DNA from: Teredinibacter purpureus | Lineage (GTDB): Bacteria; Pseudomonadota; Gammaproteobacteria; Pseudomonadales; Cellvibrionaceae | Reading direction: 5' to 3' | Assembly (NCBI RefSeq): GCF_014217335.1 | Contig: NZ_CP060092.1 | Span: forward strand, 885,501-949,500 | Length of the DNA stretch: 64,000 nucleotides | Shown: in pieces, positions 1 to 8,350 of the stretch | How the letters are laid out: every line of letters starts with the position of its first letter | How positions within the stretch are numbered: the stretch's first letter is position 1 | Position numbers and translations under genes: made by a program | Notes under the pieces: generated by a model | What the model saw: only the letters and a program-made list of their open reading frames with translations | What the model was told of the DNA's origin: nothing | Databases searched by the model: none

Positions 1-108
1 GTGATTGTTGATTCTCACCTCTATGGCGCGTTACTTGGTTTCGTTATTGGTTTTGTGAATGTTGCCTTTAAGCACGGATATAAGCGTGCCCTGAAAATGG
101 CCGGTTAA
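1..108 (+). CDS. C-terminal end of a small membrane protein (partial)
   Basis: Frame 1 is open from the first base to a TAA at 106-108 and encodes 35 residues. A Gly/Val/Phe-rich hydrophobic stretch (YGALLGFVIGFVNVAF) is followed by a basic tail, as expected for a last transmembrane helix with a cytoplasmic end. The beginning of the gene lies outside the window, so the family cannot be named. It could be a chance open stretch, but the helix-plus-positive-tail pattern favours a real gene end. Confidence 0.4.
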   Translation: MIVDSHLYGALLGFVIGFVNVAFKHGYKRALKMAG

Positions 109-219
109 AATGCTGTCATGCAGCATGTAATGCGCTAAACTTTATCTACCCCTCCACACCCGCCTACCCAATGGCCGGTTATGTGAAGTTCTACTAGTAA
201 CCCTAATAGGAGCTTTACC

Positions 220-2160
220 ATGCTTTGGCAACCCGATGACACACGCGTTCAGCAGTCGGAGATGTGGCGTTTTATTGCCTATATTGATAACGCCCACTCG
301 CTAGAAAAGCCCGACTACGCCTCCCTTTATACTTTTTCGATCGAAAATCCCGCTTTATTCTGGACTGAGCTCTTTCACTTTTTTCAGGTGACATTCGAAG
401 GTGAACTGATACCTGCGGTAACCGATATTGGGTTCCATCATTACGGCTGGTTCCCAAACGTAAAACTGAATTTTGCCGAAAATTTATTGGCTAAAGGTGA
501 AGATAAAACCGTAGCGATACAATCGTTGTTAGAAAACGGCGAAAAACAAAGCCTAACCTATGCCGAGTTAAAGCAACAGGTAGCCAGCTTACAACAACAA
601 TTGAACGACGTGTTTAAAGAAGGCAATGTGCTTGCCTGCTACATGCCGAATATTGCCGAAACCGTTATCGCAATGTTGGCGACTACCGCACTGGGAGGTG
701 TGTTTACCTCAACGAGCGCCGATTTTGGAATTGAAGGGGTTATTGATCGTTTTGGCCAATCAAAGCCAACCGTACTTATTGCGTGTGCAGGTTATGAATA
801 TGGTGGCAGATATTTTGACTGTACCGCCAAGATAGCCAGTATCGTAGAACAGATACCCTCTATCAAAAAAGTGATTGTGGTTGACCGCTACCACTACCAA
901 CCCAACATCGGCAGTATACAGAATGCTGAATTTTGGCAACCCCAACCGGTAGGTGGCCGAACGGCCATTACGTATAAACGCAGAGCATTCAACGCACCGC
1001 TCTACATCGTGTATTCCTCCGGCACTACCGGCAAACCGAAGTGCATCGTACACGCCAATGGTGGCGTGTTACTTCAGCACATAAAAGAAATTGGCCTACA
1101 CTGTGATCACAATGCTGATAAAACCCTGTTCTTCTTCACAACCTGTGGGTGGATGATGTGGAACTGGCTCGTTAGCTCACTTTATTTTGGCGGCACCACA
1201 ATACTCTACGAAGGCTCGCCAGCTTACCCAAGCTTCGAACGTTTTATCCGGATTATCGACGACGAAAAAATCAATATATTTGGAACGTCACCTAAATACC
1301 TAAAAGCATTAGAAGACAGCAAGGTCGATCTAACCACGTTTAACTTTGGAACACTCGAAACAGTGTTGTGTACCGGTGCGCCGCTGTTACCCGAACAATT
1401 CGATTTTGTGTATAACCGGTTGAAACGGGATCTTATGTTGGCCAGCATCTCGGGTGGCACCGACATACTGGGCTGCTTTTTTCTCGGTAACCCAACCTTG
1501 CCGGTGTACCGCTCCGAATTACAGTGTGCAGGCCTAGGTATGGATTTAGCCTGCTTAAAACCCGACGGCACAACCGCAGCAAAAGAGCAGCAAGGTGAGC
1601 TGGTGTGTCGAAAAAGCTTTCCATCAAGGCCGCTATATTTTTTAAACGACCCAGGCAACGACACCCTATGCGCCACGTATTTTAATACCTACCCGGGCGT
1701 GTGGTATCACGGAGATTACATTGCAATAACCCGTCACGGCGGCGCAATATTCTACGGCCGAAGTGACGCAACCCTAAATCCAGGTGGCGTAAGGATAGGT
1801 ACAAGTGAAATTTACCGCCAAACCGAAACTCTAGGCTATATAGAAGACGCAGTGTGTGTAGGCCAACACAAAGAGGGCGATATAAATATTGTACTATTTG
1901 TAAAAATGAAACTGGCAGAGCATTTGTCTGACGGGCGAATAGCTGAAATAAAACAGCGCATAAAAATGAATACCACGCCGCGACATGTACCTAGCGCCAT
2001 CTACGCTGTACACGACATTCCCTATACGCGGTCGGGCAAAAAAATAGAACTTGCCGTAACACGCGTTATCAATGGCCAGCCTCTCACCAATAAAGAGGCA
2101 ATCGCCAACCCCGAATGCCTAGAAGAGTATGCAAATTACTACTGCACGGCTGAAGCATAA
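220..2160 (+). CDS. aacS: Acetoacetyl-CoA synthetase
   Basis: ANL-superfamily ligase that activates acetoacetate to acetoacetyl-CoA with ATP and CoA in the cytoplasm, linking ketone-body or polyhydroxybutyrate-derived acetoacetate to central metabolism. At 646 residues it has the usual AacS length. The adenylate-forming P-loop YSSGTTGKPK lies near residues 265-274, and the C-terminal TRSGKK motif carries the expected catalytic lysine. The N-terminal WxPDxxxxxxSxMWRF pattern is typical of acetoacetyl- rather than acetyl-CoA synthetases. The ATG is preceded by AGGAGC at a normal distance. The gene appears to stand alone; the next operon has its own leader. Confidence 0.93.
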   Translation: MLWQPDDTRVQQSEMWRFIAYIDNAHSLEKPDYASLYTFSIENPALFWTELFHFFQVTFEGELIPAVTDIGFHHYGWFPNVKLNFAENLLAKGEDKTVAIQSLLENGEKQSLTYAELKQQVASLQQQLNDVFKEGNVLACYMPNIAETVIAMLATTALGGVFTSTSADFGIEGVIDRFGQSKPTVLIACAGYEYGGRYFDCTAKIASIVEQIPSIKKVIVVDRYHYQPNIGSIQNAEFWQPQPVGGRTAITYKRRAFNAPLYIVYSSGTTGKPKCIVHANGGVLLQHIKEIGLHCDHNADKTLFFFTTCGWMMWNWLVSSLYFGGTTILYEGSPAYPSFERFIRIIDDEKINIFGTSPKYLKALEDSKVDLTTFNFGTLETVLCTGAPLLPEQFDFVYNRLKRDLMLASISGGTDILGCFFLGNPTLPVYRSELQCAGLGMDLACLKPDGTTAAKEQQGELVCRKSFPSRPLYFLNDPGNDTLCATYFNTYPGVWYHGDYIAITRHGGAIFYGRSDATLNPGGVRIGTSEIYRQTETLGYIEDAVCVGQHKEGDINIVLFVKMKLAEHLSDGRIAEIKQRIKMNTTPRHVPSAIYAVHDIPYTRSGKKIELAVTRVINGQPLTNKEAIANPECLEEYANYYCTAEA

Positions 2161-2162
2161 AG

Positions 2163-2201
2163 CACGCTAGCCTACGCGAATAACACCGAATAGGCAGCGT
2201 G
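2163..2201 (+). terminator. Hairpin after aacS
   Basis: CACGCTaGCCTA (2163-2174) pairs with TAGGCAGCGTG (2191-2201) with one bulged base, a few bases after the aacS stop. There is no T-run, so it may be a 3' stabilising hairpin rather than an intrinsic terminator. Confidence 0.35.
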
Positions 2202-2320
2202 AAGCAGTTAAGCCAAAGGTAAAAAAAATAATGAAAGCGGTAGATTACTGAAAGTTACTGACGACGCGAAAAAAGCGTTAATCTCAATGTGTTTGAACCG
2301 TAGAAAAGGAGACTACCGTC

Positions 2321-2746
2321 ATGAACCCATGGCTACTCTTATCTTGGGCACCGACTATTCATTTTCCACTCAGCGGTGATGTTGAACAAGACCTTCACCC
2401 AAACAACCACCAATTTTTTCAAGCCATACAAAAGCATGCTGGTGATAAAGTTATTGAAGAAAAAGTCTTTAATATTGCTACCTATGGACACCAACTAGCC
2501 CTACTAACAGACCTGGTTACCGAACTAGCGGCTAGCCAAAATAACCTATCGCCCAAAGCGGCTAAAGCCCTCGCTTCAATTCAAGACATTAAGCAACAGA
2601 TAGAGCATTGTAAAAAAACTGAATATCAAACGCGTACGGAAACGTTACAAGCAGAACTGGCCGAGCTAACCCATAAAATAAGGACACCACCGTTGCAACG
2701 AGAACCATCCGAAAAACGCCATACGCCAGCACACCGTAAAGGCTAA
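2321..2746 (+). CDS. Unrecognised helical protein, first gene of a three-gene operon
   Basis: A 141-residue protein I do not recognise. The N-terminus (MNPWLLLSWAPTIHFPLSGD) is hydrophobic and aromatic but too broken to be a clear signal peptide. Residues about 30-75 look globular and helical. Residues about 80-120 are rich in Gln, Glu, Lys and Leu and probably form a coiled coil. The C-terminus is basic and likely disordered. AAAAGGAGA sits 8 bases before the ATG, a strong ribosome site. The next gene follows 18 bases after the stop, so the two are probably cotranscribed. It is real by RBS and operon logic; its function is unknown. Confidence 0.75.
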   Translation: MNPWLLLSWAPTIHFPLSGDVEQDLHPNNHQFFQAIQKHAGDKVIEEKVFNIATYGHQLALLTDLVTELAASQNNLSPKAAKALASIQDIKQQIEHCKKTEYQTRTETLQAELAELTHKIRTPPLQREPSEKRHTPAHRKG

Positions 2747-2764
2747 CGATTAAAGGGGCAAACT

Positions 2765-3220
2765 ATGGATTTATTGGTATCGGTTATCACCAGCGGCATT
2801 GTATCGGGTCTTGTTGTTTTCCTATCGAAAGGCTTAGTAACACAACATTTTAAAAAAGATTTTGAAAAATTTAAAGTTGAACTACAAACCACCCAAAAGC
2901 TCGATATCGAGCGAAAAGTTCACCTTTATAAAGAAGAACAAATAAAACTCAACGAACTATGGATGATGATAGTTGATTTAACTGAAAAATACGGTGCCCT
3001 AGATCCTAATAAAAAAGATATAGAAACCGCCATAGATAATGTTGAAAAATATGTAGTCGGTAACGAAATCTATCTATACGAAGCGTTACTAGAAAAAGTA
3101 AAAGCATTATTGATAAAAATAGAAACCACGGAAGGCAAGGAAGATAACCTTAACGAAATTCATCAACTACGCAAAGAAATAGTGCACTTAATTAAGGTAA
3201 GAATAATATTTGAGTCATAA
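2765..3220 (+). CDS. Small membrane-anchored coiled-coil protein
   Basis: 151 residues. A single N-terminal hydrophobic segment (about 4-22, VSVITSGIVSGLVVFLSKGL) is followed by a long charged helical region rich in Lys, Glu and Leu, which suggests an inner-membrane anchor with a cytoplasmic coiled coil. Short one-helix anchors of this kind are often found next to NTPases in accessory operons; that comparison is from general knowledge, not a database match. AAAGGGGCAAACT precedes the ATG, and the following NTPase gene starts 12 bases after the stop. It may act as a membrane sensor or tether for the NTPase, which is inference. Confidence 0.75.
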   Translation: MDLLVSVITSGIVSGLVVFLSKGLVTQHFKKDFEKFKVELQTTQKLDIERKVHLYKEEQIKLNELWMMIVDLTEKYGALDPNKKDIETAIDNVEKYVVGNEIYLYEALLEKVKALLIKIETTEGKEDNLNEIHQLRKEIVHLIKVRIIFES

Positions 3221-3232
3221 GGGAGACTGAGC

Positions 3233-5407
3233 GTGCATACCAAAATAAGACGAGACTTAAAAAAAATATTCGATAGAGAATTGGTATCGCCCAACTTTTT
3301 CTCTAACCGAGAAAAACAAAGCCTGAAAGGCCCGTATGCTTACCCTTCGGACCACGAACAGATAAGGAAAAATTTATTGGGTGGTCACAACCACGAAAAA
3401 ATAAACAGCATCTTCTTGGAAGAAAACGAAGTTGAATTTCTAACAAGCCAAGAAGATTTTAAAAGCCTAATTGACAATGGTAGTTTCAACCCCTACAGCG
3501 ACTACAAATTATGCGAATATTTTGTTAAAACAAAAACCATTAAGCTGCTCGATATTGTTTACACCTTTAAAGATAACCCTAAGCTAATAAAAAACGTTGT
3601 ACATATTGGTAACAAAGGCTCCGGTAAAACAGCCCTACAAAATATTTGGCTAAAACAAAATAACGAAAAATTAGAAAGAAACAATATATTCTGGGTGAGA
3701 TGTGATGGCCACAAACTATACCAACTATGGCTGGGCTTTCAAAAAGAACTCGAAGAAAACGACAATCAATACGAAATAATAGATGAAACCAACGATCTTA
3801 GTAGCCTTACGGTGAAACGGCTAGTCGATATAGACGAATATCTCGACATTCAATTTCTATATGTTTTCTCAAAATATTGCATGGACGAAAAAAGACCATT
3901 TTTTGAAAAAATTCTCAAAAATATGCAGAACGAAAAGCCAGTTGTAGATTACCCCGTTAGTAGAAACGATAGAACAACACAACCAAAATTATTGTACAGC
4001 TGCATAACCGACATCCGAACAACGATTAAAAAAGAAGAGGTAGATGAAGGCACCAACTATAGCTATGCTTATAAATGTGTTATGAAAGGTTCTATTGATA
4101 CCTCCCAACTTGAAAAAAGGCGGTGGATAGCGATCTCCAAAAAATTACAGGCATACTTCCATCAACATGATATATGGATACTAAAAATTGTTGATGGCGT
4201 AGACAACGTGCATATCAATGAAAAAAGCGCAGAACCCTACTATAAGCACATGCTTACCGAAGCGCATAAGTTTAGTCGAAGGCGCCCAAAAGAGAAAAAT
4301 ATCCATTACATGGCACTAAGGGAAAGAACCCTAATAGATATTCTGGTTGGCCACCCCATTCAATTGGATACAAAGCTTTACTTAGAACAGCACTCCATTC
4401 ACCACAGCCCAGCTTGTTTTAAAGAAATTATTACCCAGCGCTATGCCTTTTCAAAAGACAAACATTTTAAGACAGGTGGGCTATACGACCAAATAGCCCG
4501 GTCAATTGTGAGCAGTGTTAGCCCTGATGTTGGAGACCAAAGCCATAATAACGCAAGGGAATTCCTCCATAATAAATTAACCTTAATTTCACAAGTGTAT
4601 TACCGTATAAAGCAACTGAACAAGCGCAACGTAAACCTAGAGTCACATATAAAAACGCTTAGGCCGAGAAATCGTTATCTAAATGGCAGGCTGTTTCTCA
4701 ATACCAAAAGGCAATGGGGAGATCTCAATACAGAACCCGGTGTATGCTGTATGAATCTCTTCTATTTCGATCTCGATAACTACCCGTGTATGAGCCAAAA
4801 CGACTGGGTTGGCCTCTGTAAAACCCGAATATTACAGATGCTTAATAAAAATAGCACGATTTCTGAAGCGCTAATAATTAACTACCTCTCTGAAGTATTA
4901 CTTTACCCAAAAGCGTTAGTGCTCGATGACATAAAACACCTAAGAGCGTTTGGAATGATCGACTCCAAATACGACAAAGCCATAATGTATGTGATTAGTA
5001 AAAAAGGCCGGCGGTATTTGGAACACGTGTATTCCGACATCGATACGCTGTACTACTTTGCTTTAGATTCAGCGCTACCAGTAAAATTTATAGACAATCA
5101 GCTAGTGATAGGCCATAACAACTCATTGAGTACCAGAACATTCTATCCGTCCTGTGCGATTACAACGGTCACCTCTTTCGCGTTTTTTCTAATGAGAAAA
5201 AATGCATTAGAAGAAAAGGACAGAAATGAGTACGCCGGAGAAATATATGATTATCTAGGTAAAGTAGAACTGCCGTTATCAGACAGAAGCACTTATGCAC
5301 ACCTTTTAATAAGTACCAACCGCCTAGTAAAATCGATGGATGCTTCTGAGGCAAGAAAGGTTAGAGAAAGGCTAGAAAATATTAGCGCCGATTGTACGCG
5401 TTGCTAG
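3233..5407 (+). CDS. P-loop NTPase with C-terminal winged-helix-like region
   Basis: 724 residues, unrecognised at family level. The Walker A motif GNKGSGKT is at about 126-133. A Walker B-like strand, IWILKIVDGVD, is at about 314-324, and a possible sensor arginine lies in ALRERTL near 361-367, so this looks like an AAA/STAND-type ATPase. Residues about 530-600 (LNKNSTISEALI to ISKKGRRYLEH) resemble a winged helix, ending in a typical beta-wing and helix. The start is GTG at 3233 behind GGGAGACTGAGC. Codon use is AT-rich and A-heavy compared with the housekeeping genes, hinting at horizontal origin. With the two upstream genes it makes a compact unit that could be a defence or stress module; the function is not shown. 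Confidence 0.8.
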   Translation: MHTKIRRDLKKIFDRELVSPNFFSNREKQSLKGPYAYPSDHEQIRKNLLGGHNHEKINSIFLEENEVEFLTSQEDFKSLIDNGSFNPYSDYKLCEYFVKTKTIKLLDIVYTFKDNPKLIKNVVHIGNKGSGKTALQNIWLKQNNEKLERNNIFWVRCDGHKLYQLWLGFQKELEENDNQYEIIDETNDLSSLTVKRLVDIDEYLDIQFLYVFSKYCMDEKRPFFEKILKNMQNEKPVVDYPVSRNDRTTQPKLLYSCITDIRTTIKKEEVDEGTNYSYAYKCVMKGSIDTSQLEKRRWIAISKKLQAYFHQHDIWILKIVDGVDNVHINEKSAEPYYKHMLTEAHKFSRRRPKEKNIHYMALRERTLIDILVGHPIQLDTKLYLEQHSIHHSPACFKEIITQRYAFSKDKHFKTGGLYDQIARSIVSSVSPDVGDQSHNNAREFLHNKLTLISQVYYRIKQLNKRNVNLESHIKTLRPRNRYLNGRLFLNTKRQWGDLNTEPGVCCMNLFYFDLDNYPCMSQNDWVGLCKTRILQMLNKNSTISEALIINYLSEVLLYPKALVLDDIKHLRAFGMIDSKYDKAIMYVISKKGRRYLEHVYSDIDTLYYFALDSALPVKFIDNQLVIGHNNSLSTRTFYPSCAITTVTSFAFFLMRKNALEEKDRNEYAGEIYDYLGKVELPLSDRSTYAHLLISTNRLVKSMDASEARKVRERLENISADCTRC

Positions 5408-5897
5408 TATAGAAAAAAGCGGGAGAGAGCAAGGTCTAGCACCATACCGCTAAACTGTAATAATTCACTATGAAAATAGCGAAATAAGATTATGCAAAAC
5501 CAAAAAGTCTTTAGAAGCGCAAAAAAAACCATACGACAAAAAATCGGTAACGCAAACGCGTGGCTAGTTTATTGTTGTCTTCTATTTGTCATATGTTGTT
5601 CACTACACACGCAGACCAGCGATTACCACAATAAATAGTTCCAACAAAATCAATCACTTCCCGTGTATTACCGGCAATACTTATCCCAACAAGTAAACGT
5701 AATAAAGCATCGTGCATTGCCATTTCTTTAGGTTTTCTTCAGGTAATTAAGATTGCACTGCGCCACTATTTTTTAGCGTTAGGGCGGTATTTCATTAAAC
5801 CGTACCAATACACGCAATATAGGCAGGCATTACCAGAGTAGAAACAAGTGTATTCAACGTTATGCCTCACCCCTGACCCTAAAAAAAAGGAAATAGC
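5408..5897. other. Intergenic region with only a doubtful small ORF
   Basis: About 490 AT-rich bases between the NTPase operon and the lectin gene. Apart from the short ORF at 5492-5638 I see no convincing gene, terminator or repeat. The promoter of the lectin gene must lie near the right end. Confidence 0.5.
5492..5638 (+). CDS. Possible 48-residue single-helix peptide
   Basis: The ATG opens a 48-codon frame with a basic N-terminus (KKTIRQK), a hydrophobic Cys-rich stretch (AWLVYCCLLFVICCSL) and a short polar tail: one transmembrane helix. There is no clear ribosome site, since the bases before the ATG are AT-rich without a purine run. It could be a toxin-like or orphan micropeptide, or chance. 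Confidence 0.22.
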   Translation: MQNQKVFRSAKKTIRQKIGNANAWLVYCCLLFVICCSLHTQTSDYHNK

Positions 5898-6833
5898 ATG
5901 TCTTACAACCAACCAACCCATCGTTCCATACAATTCTGTGTAGGTGTTCTTTTCGTCTGTTTTGGCCTCACTGCGCAAGCAAGCGATACGTTAGACCCTA
6001 ATGAAAGGCTTTACAGCGGTGATTACTTGTTATCGAATAACGGAAATTATAGGGCCACCTTGCAGGGAGACTCAAACCTAGTGGTACGTTCAACGGCAGA
6101 TGGCACCGTTGTCTGGTCCTCGGGCACCAAGACTGATCGAAATACTTATTTCACTATGCAGGGGAACGGGAATCTTGTGCAATACAATTTAGAATCGCAG
6201 GCCATTTGGAGTACTGGCACAGGTGGCAACAGTGGCGCCAAACTGGTATTGGAAGACGATGGAAACCTCGTAATCTATGACAGTAACAATAACGAGATAT
6301 GGGCGCTAGAAACAAATAAGCTAACGGGAAGGTTAAATCCAGGGCAAAAACTAACGTCCGAAAATAACAAATACATCCTGACTATGCAATTGGATGGCAA
6401 CGTAGTATTACGCCGAACATCAGACGGAAAAGCCCTGTGGTCTACCGCTACTAATGTAGGCAAAGCGTTTCTTTCTATGCAAAATGACGGCAACCTTGTG
6501 GTATACCGTACGAACGGAACTGCCTTATGGGCCTCCAATACTAATGACTCTTCTGGCCTGTATGTAATACTAAAAAATGACGGCGACCTCGATATTAAAA
6601 ACGCAAGCAACACCACGATATGGTCTACTAATTCCCGTGAAAAAGTGTGTACTACGAGCCTAGTACGTTACTGGGGAGGTGGTTACCAATGGGGTGAAAT
6701 AAGCTATAACCCAAGCCAGTCTTGCTACGTTAACGTACCGGTATATTATTATAATCCGTATTCAATATCGATATTCGGCTGTTCTGTTTTCCCAGAATAT
6801 AAAGGCTTTACTAATCGCACCATTTGCCAATAG
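5898..6833 (+). CDS. Secreted bulb-type (B-lectin) mannose-binding-like protein
   Basis: 311 residues. A signal peptide ends near residue 28 (LTAQA/SD). Residues about 35-245 contain six beta-prism strands of the bulb-lectin type. The motif QxDxNxVxY is perfect in one repeat (MQNDGNLVVYR) and near-perfect in others (LQGDSNLVV, MQGNGNLVQY, LEDDGNLVIY, MQLDGNVVL); the last copy is degenerate. This makes roughly two B-lectin domains. The final 60 residues (about 250-311) hold four cysteines and many Tyr and Gly, and I do not recognise them. The likely role is extracellular glycan binding in adhesion, bacteriocin-like competition or polysaccharide capture. AAAAAAGGAAATAGC precedes the ATG, and a strong terminator follows. 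Confidence 0.88.
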   Translation: MSYNQPTHRSIQFCVGVLFVCFGLTAQASDTLDPNERLYSGDYLLSNNGNYRATLQGDSNLVVRSTADGTVVWSSGTKTDRNTYFTMQGNGNLVQYNLESQAIWSTGTGGNSGAKLVLEDDGNLVIYDSNNNEIWALETNKLTGRLNPGQKLTSENNKYILTMQLDGNVVLRRTSDGKALWSTATNVGKAFLSMQNDGNLVVYRTNGTALWASNTNDSSGLYVILKNDGDLDIKNASNTTIWSTNSREKVCTTSLVRYWGGGYQWGEISYNPSQSCYVNVPVYYYNPYSISIFGCSVFPEYKGFTNRTICQ

Positions 6834-6907
6834 TCACGCGTGAGTATTAACACCATGAGAGGTAACTATAGTTCCTCTGTGTAACCGCCCAGTACATCGT
6901 GGCTTGC

Positions 6908-6944
6908 AAAAGCTTTCTCTTATTATTTAGGAGAAAGCTTTTTT
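6908..6944 (+). terminator. Intrinsic terminator of the lectin gene
   Basis: AAAAGCTTTCTC (6908-6919) pairs perfectly with GAGAAAGCTTTT (6931-6942) across an 11-base loop and runs into T residues. It would also work moderately on the opposite strand. Confidence 0.8.
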
Positions 6945-7540
6945 GGTCAATAGAGCAATGAATCACCCCGTAAAACGTATACTGTTTATTGAGTGCGTTT
7001 AGTGTTTATGACCGCAATCCATTGGATAATTACCCTCGCCGCGCAACGCATAATCCACCACTTCTCACCCGTACTTTATAGTGGCCCCAATTTTTTTGGC
7101 AGAAACATATTCACGCTGCGCCTAATAAATAATTTAAACGCCGCCCCCTATGTTGACACCACATTCTCGCAGCCGTGAGAACATCCAAAGGTTAAGCCTT
7201 ACTAACGCTACAATAATATAATACAACGCGATGGAGGTTATGAATGCCGTAACACGTGGCTAAACGTGCTAGCAAGCGACAAGTTTGGTAGGGCAGGGCG
7301 CAGCTGATAAGTGTAAAAATTATCGTGAGTGCGTACAGGTAAAATAGTGTTAACGTTCTAGTGGCGCTTTAACGAAGGTTCGCAGACGGGTTCACTACGC
7401 GCGTGTTAATGTTGCTATTGCCTATATTGCCACGTGTAGCGGGGCACATAGGTTTAGACTGAGATAGATCTAGGTGTATAGGTTGAAGCGTGGAAAGTTG
7501 GGCGTTGTTCATAAACGTCCTAGGGATACTGAAAATAATT
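6945..7540. other. Long intergenic stretch without a recognisable gene
   Basis: About 600 bases between the lectin terminator and the acetyltransferase. Open frames here are short and lack ribosome sites or protein-like composition. I see no tRNA, repeat or IS end. It may be decayed accessory DNA. Confidence 0.5.
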
Positions 7541-7554
7541 AGGGATAATTGGAT

Positions 7555-8016
7555 ATGAGTGCCATTGAATTTAGTTGTTTTAACCGCGTTAAAGCGGAAG
7601 ATCTTATGCGTGTAATTAACGAAGATTCTCTGAGAACGCATTTAATTGATCATCCGTATTTTGATACCAACAGCACTCAAGCATGGATGAAGGGTAAGAT
7701 TAAAACAGATGCGGTACAGGGTTGCCGTATTCGAGTAGTGTATATAAATGGCGTGGTCGCAGGCTGGTGTGGCATTCAGCCAGATGATAATGGCTTTGAG
7801 CTTGCGATTGTAATTTCACAAAAATTCTGGGGCTTTGGTGTATCAATATTTAAAACACTCATGCGATGGGCTAAGGAACTCGGCCATAAAGAAGTGCTTT
7901 TTCACCTGCTTGAAAGTAGGCCTGAATACAAAGCACTCCATAAAATGTCCACCAAAGTAGTTAAAACAGAAATGGCAGGCCGATACTTTACAACTTACCA
8001 TGTCTCAGTTGGTTAA
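7555..8016 (+). CDS. GNAT-family N-acetyltransferase
   Basis: 153 residues from the ATG at 7555. This start is preferred over the in-frame TTG at 7549 because AGGGAT sits 8 bases upstream. The strands and helices fit the GNAT fold: RVVYINGVVAGWCGIQP (beta 2-3), LAIVISQKFWGFGVSIFKTL (beta 4 and the acetyl-CoA-binding loop, with Q-x-x-W-G-F-G in place of the usual R/QxxGxG/A) and a C-terminal AMGRYF-like strand. The acceptor is unknown; small-molecule, peptide or toxin-type substrates are all possible. It lies alone in an accessory stretch. Confidence 0.75.
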   Translation: MSAIEFSCFNRVKAEDLMRVINEDSLRTHLIDHPYFDTNSTQAWMKGKIKTDAVQGCRIRVVYINGVVAGWCGIQPDDNGFELAIVISQKFWGFGVSIFKTLMRWAKELGHKEVLFHLLESRPEYKALHKMSTKVVKTEMAGRYFTTYHVSVG

Positions 8017-8338
8017 GAGTATCCGCGAAATATTTTGACAGGTAACTCCGCCTAACATTAGCCCTGTCGCGCATAGCCTGCGGGGGGGGAAGAGCTTAGG
8101 AGCGTTGAACTAATTGTTGCATTCCACCCAAAAACCACTCCACAAAAAACATTTTTTAATAACGGCGTTAGAACCGATTTAGGGTAACTGACTTTCTCCG
8201 TATCTAAATAGTGTGAACCATGCTCAATAATTATACTTACTATATGACGGGGATATGAAATTCCATTTAAGATGAGCGTTATAAAGTTGATAAATTTTAT
8301 AGCGCTCTCGCATAACATCAAATTACACACACGTTGAT
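8017..8338. other. Intergenic region with G8 tract
   Basis: About 320 bases between the GNAT gene and the Ig-repeat gene. It includes a run of eight G at 8082-8089 and AT-rich DNA near the right end that may hold the downstream promoter. No convincing gene is visible. Confidence 0.4.
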
Positions 8339-8350
8339 ATGGAAAATCCT

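Noticed and set aside
1224..1676. 150-codon minus frame inside aacS
   Set aside because: Shadow frame of the conserved synthetase gene.
6993..7178. 61-codon frame after the lectin gene
   Set aside because: GTG start without a ribosome site, no protein-like pattern.
8051..8109. attC-like integron site (GCCTAAC ... GTTGAAC) after the GNAT gene
   Set aside because: The outer cores do not complement each other and no inner paired cores are seen; no integrase is nearby.
8058..8330. 90-codon minus frame between GNAT and the Ig-repeat gene
   Set aside because: GTG start, crosses the G8 tract, and the composition is not gene-like.
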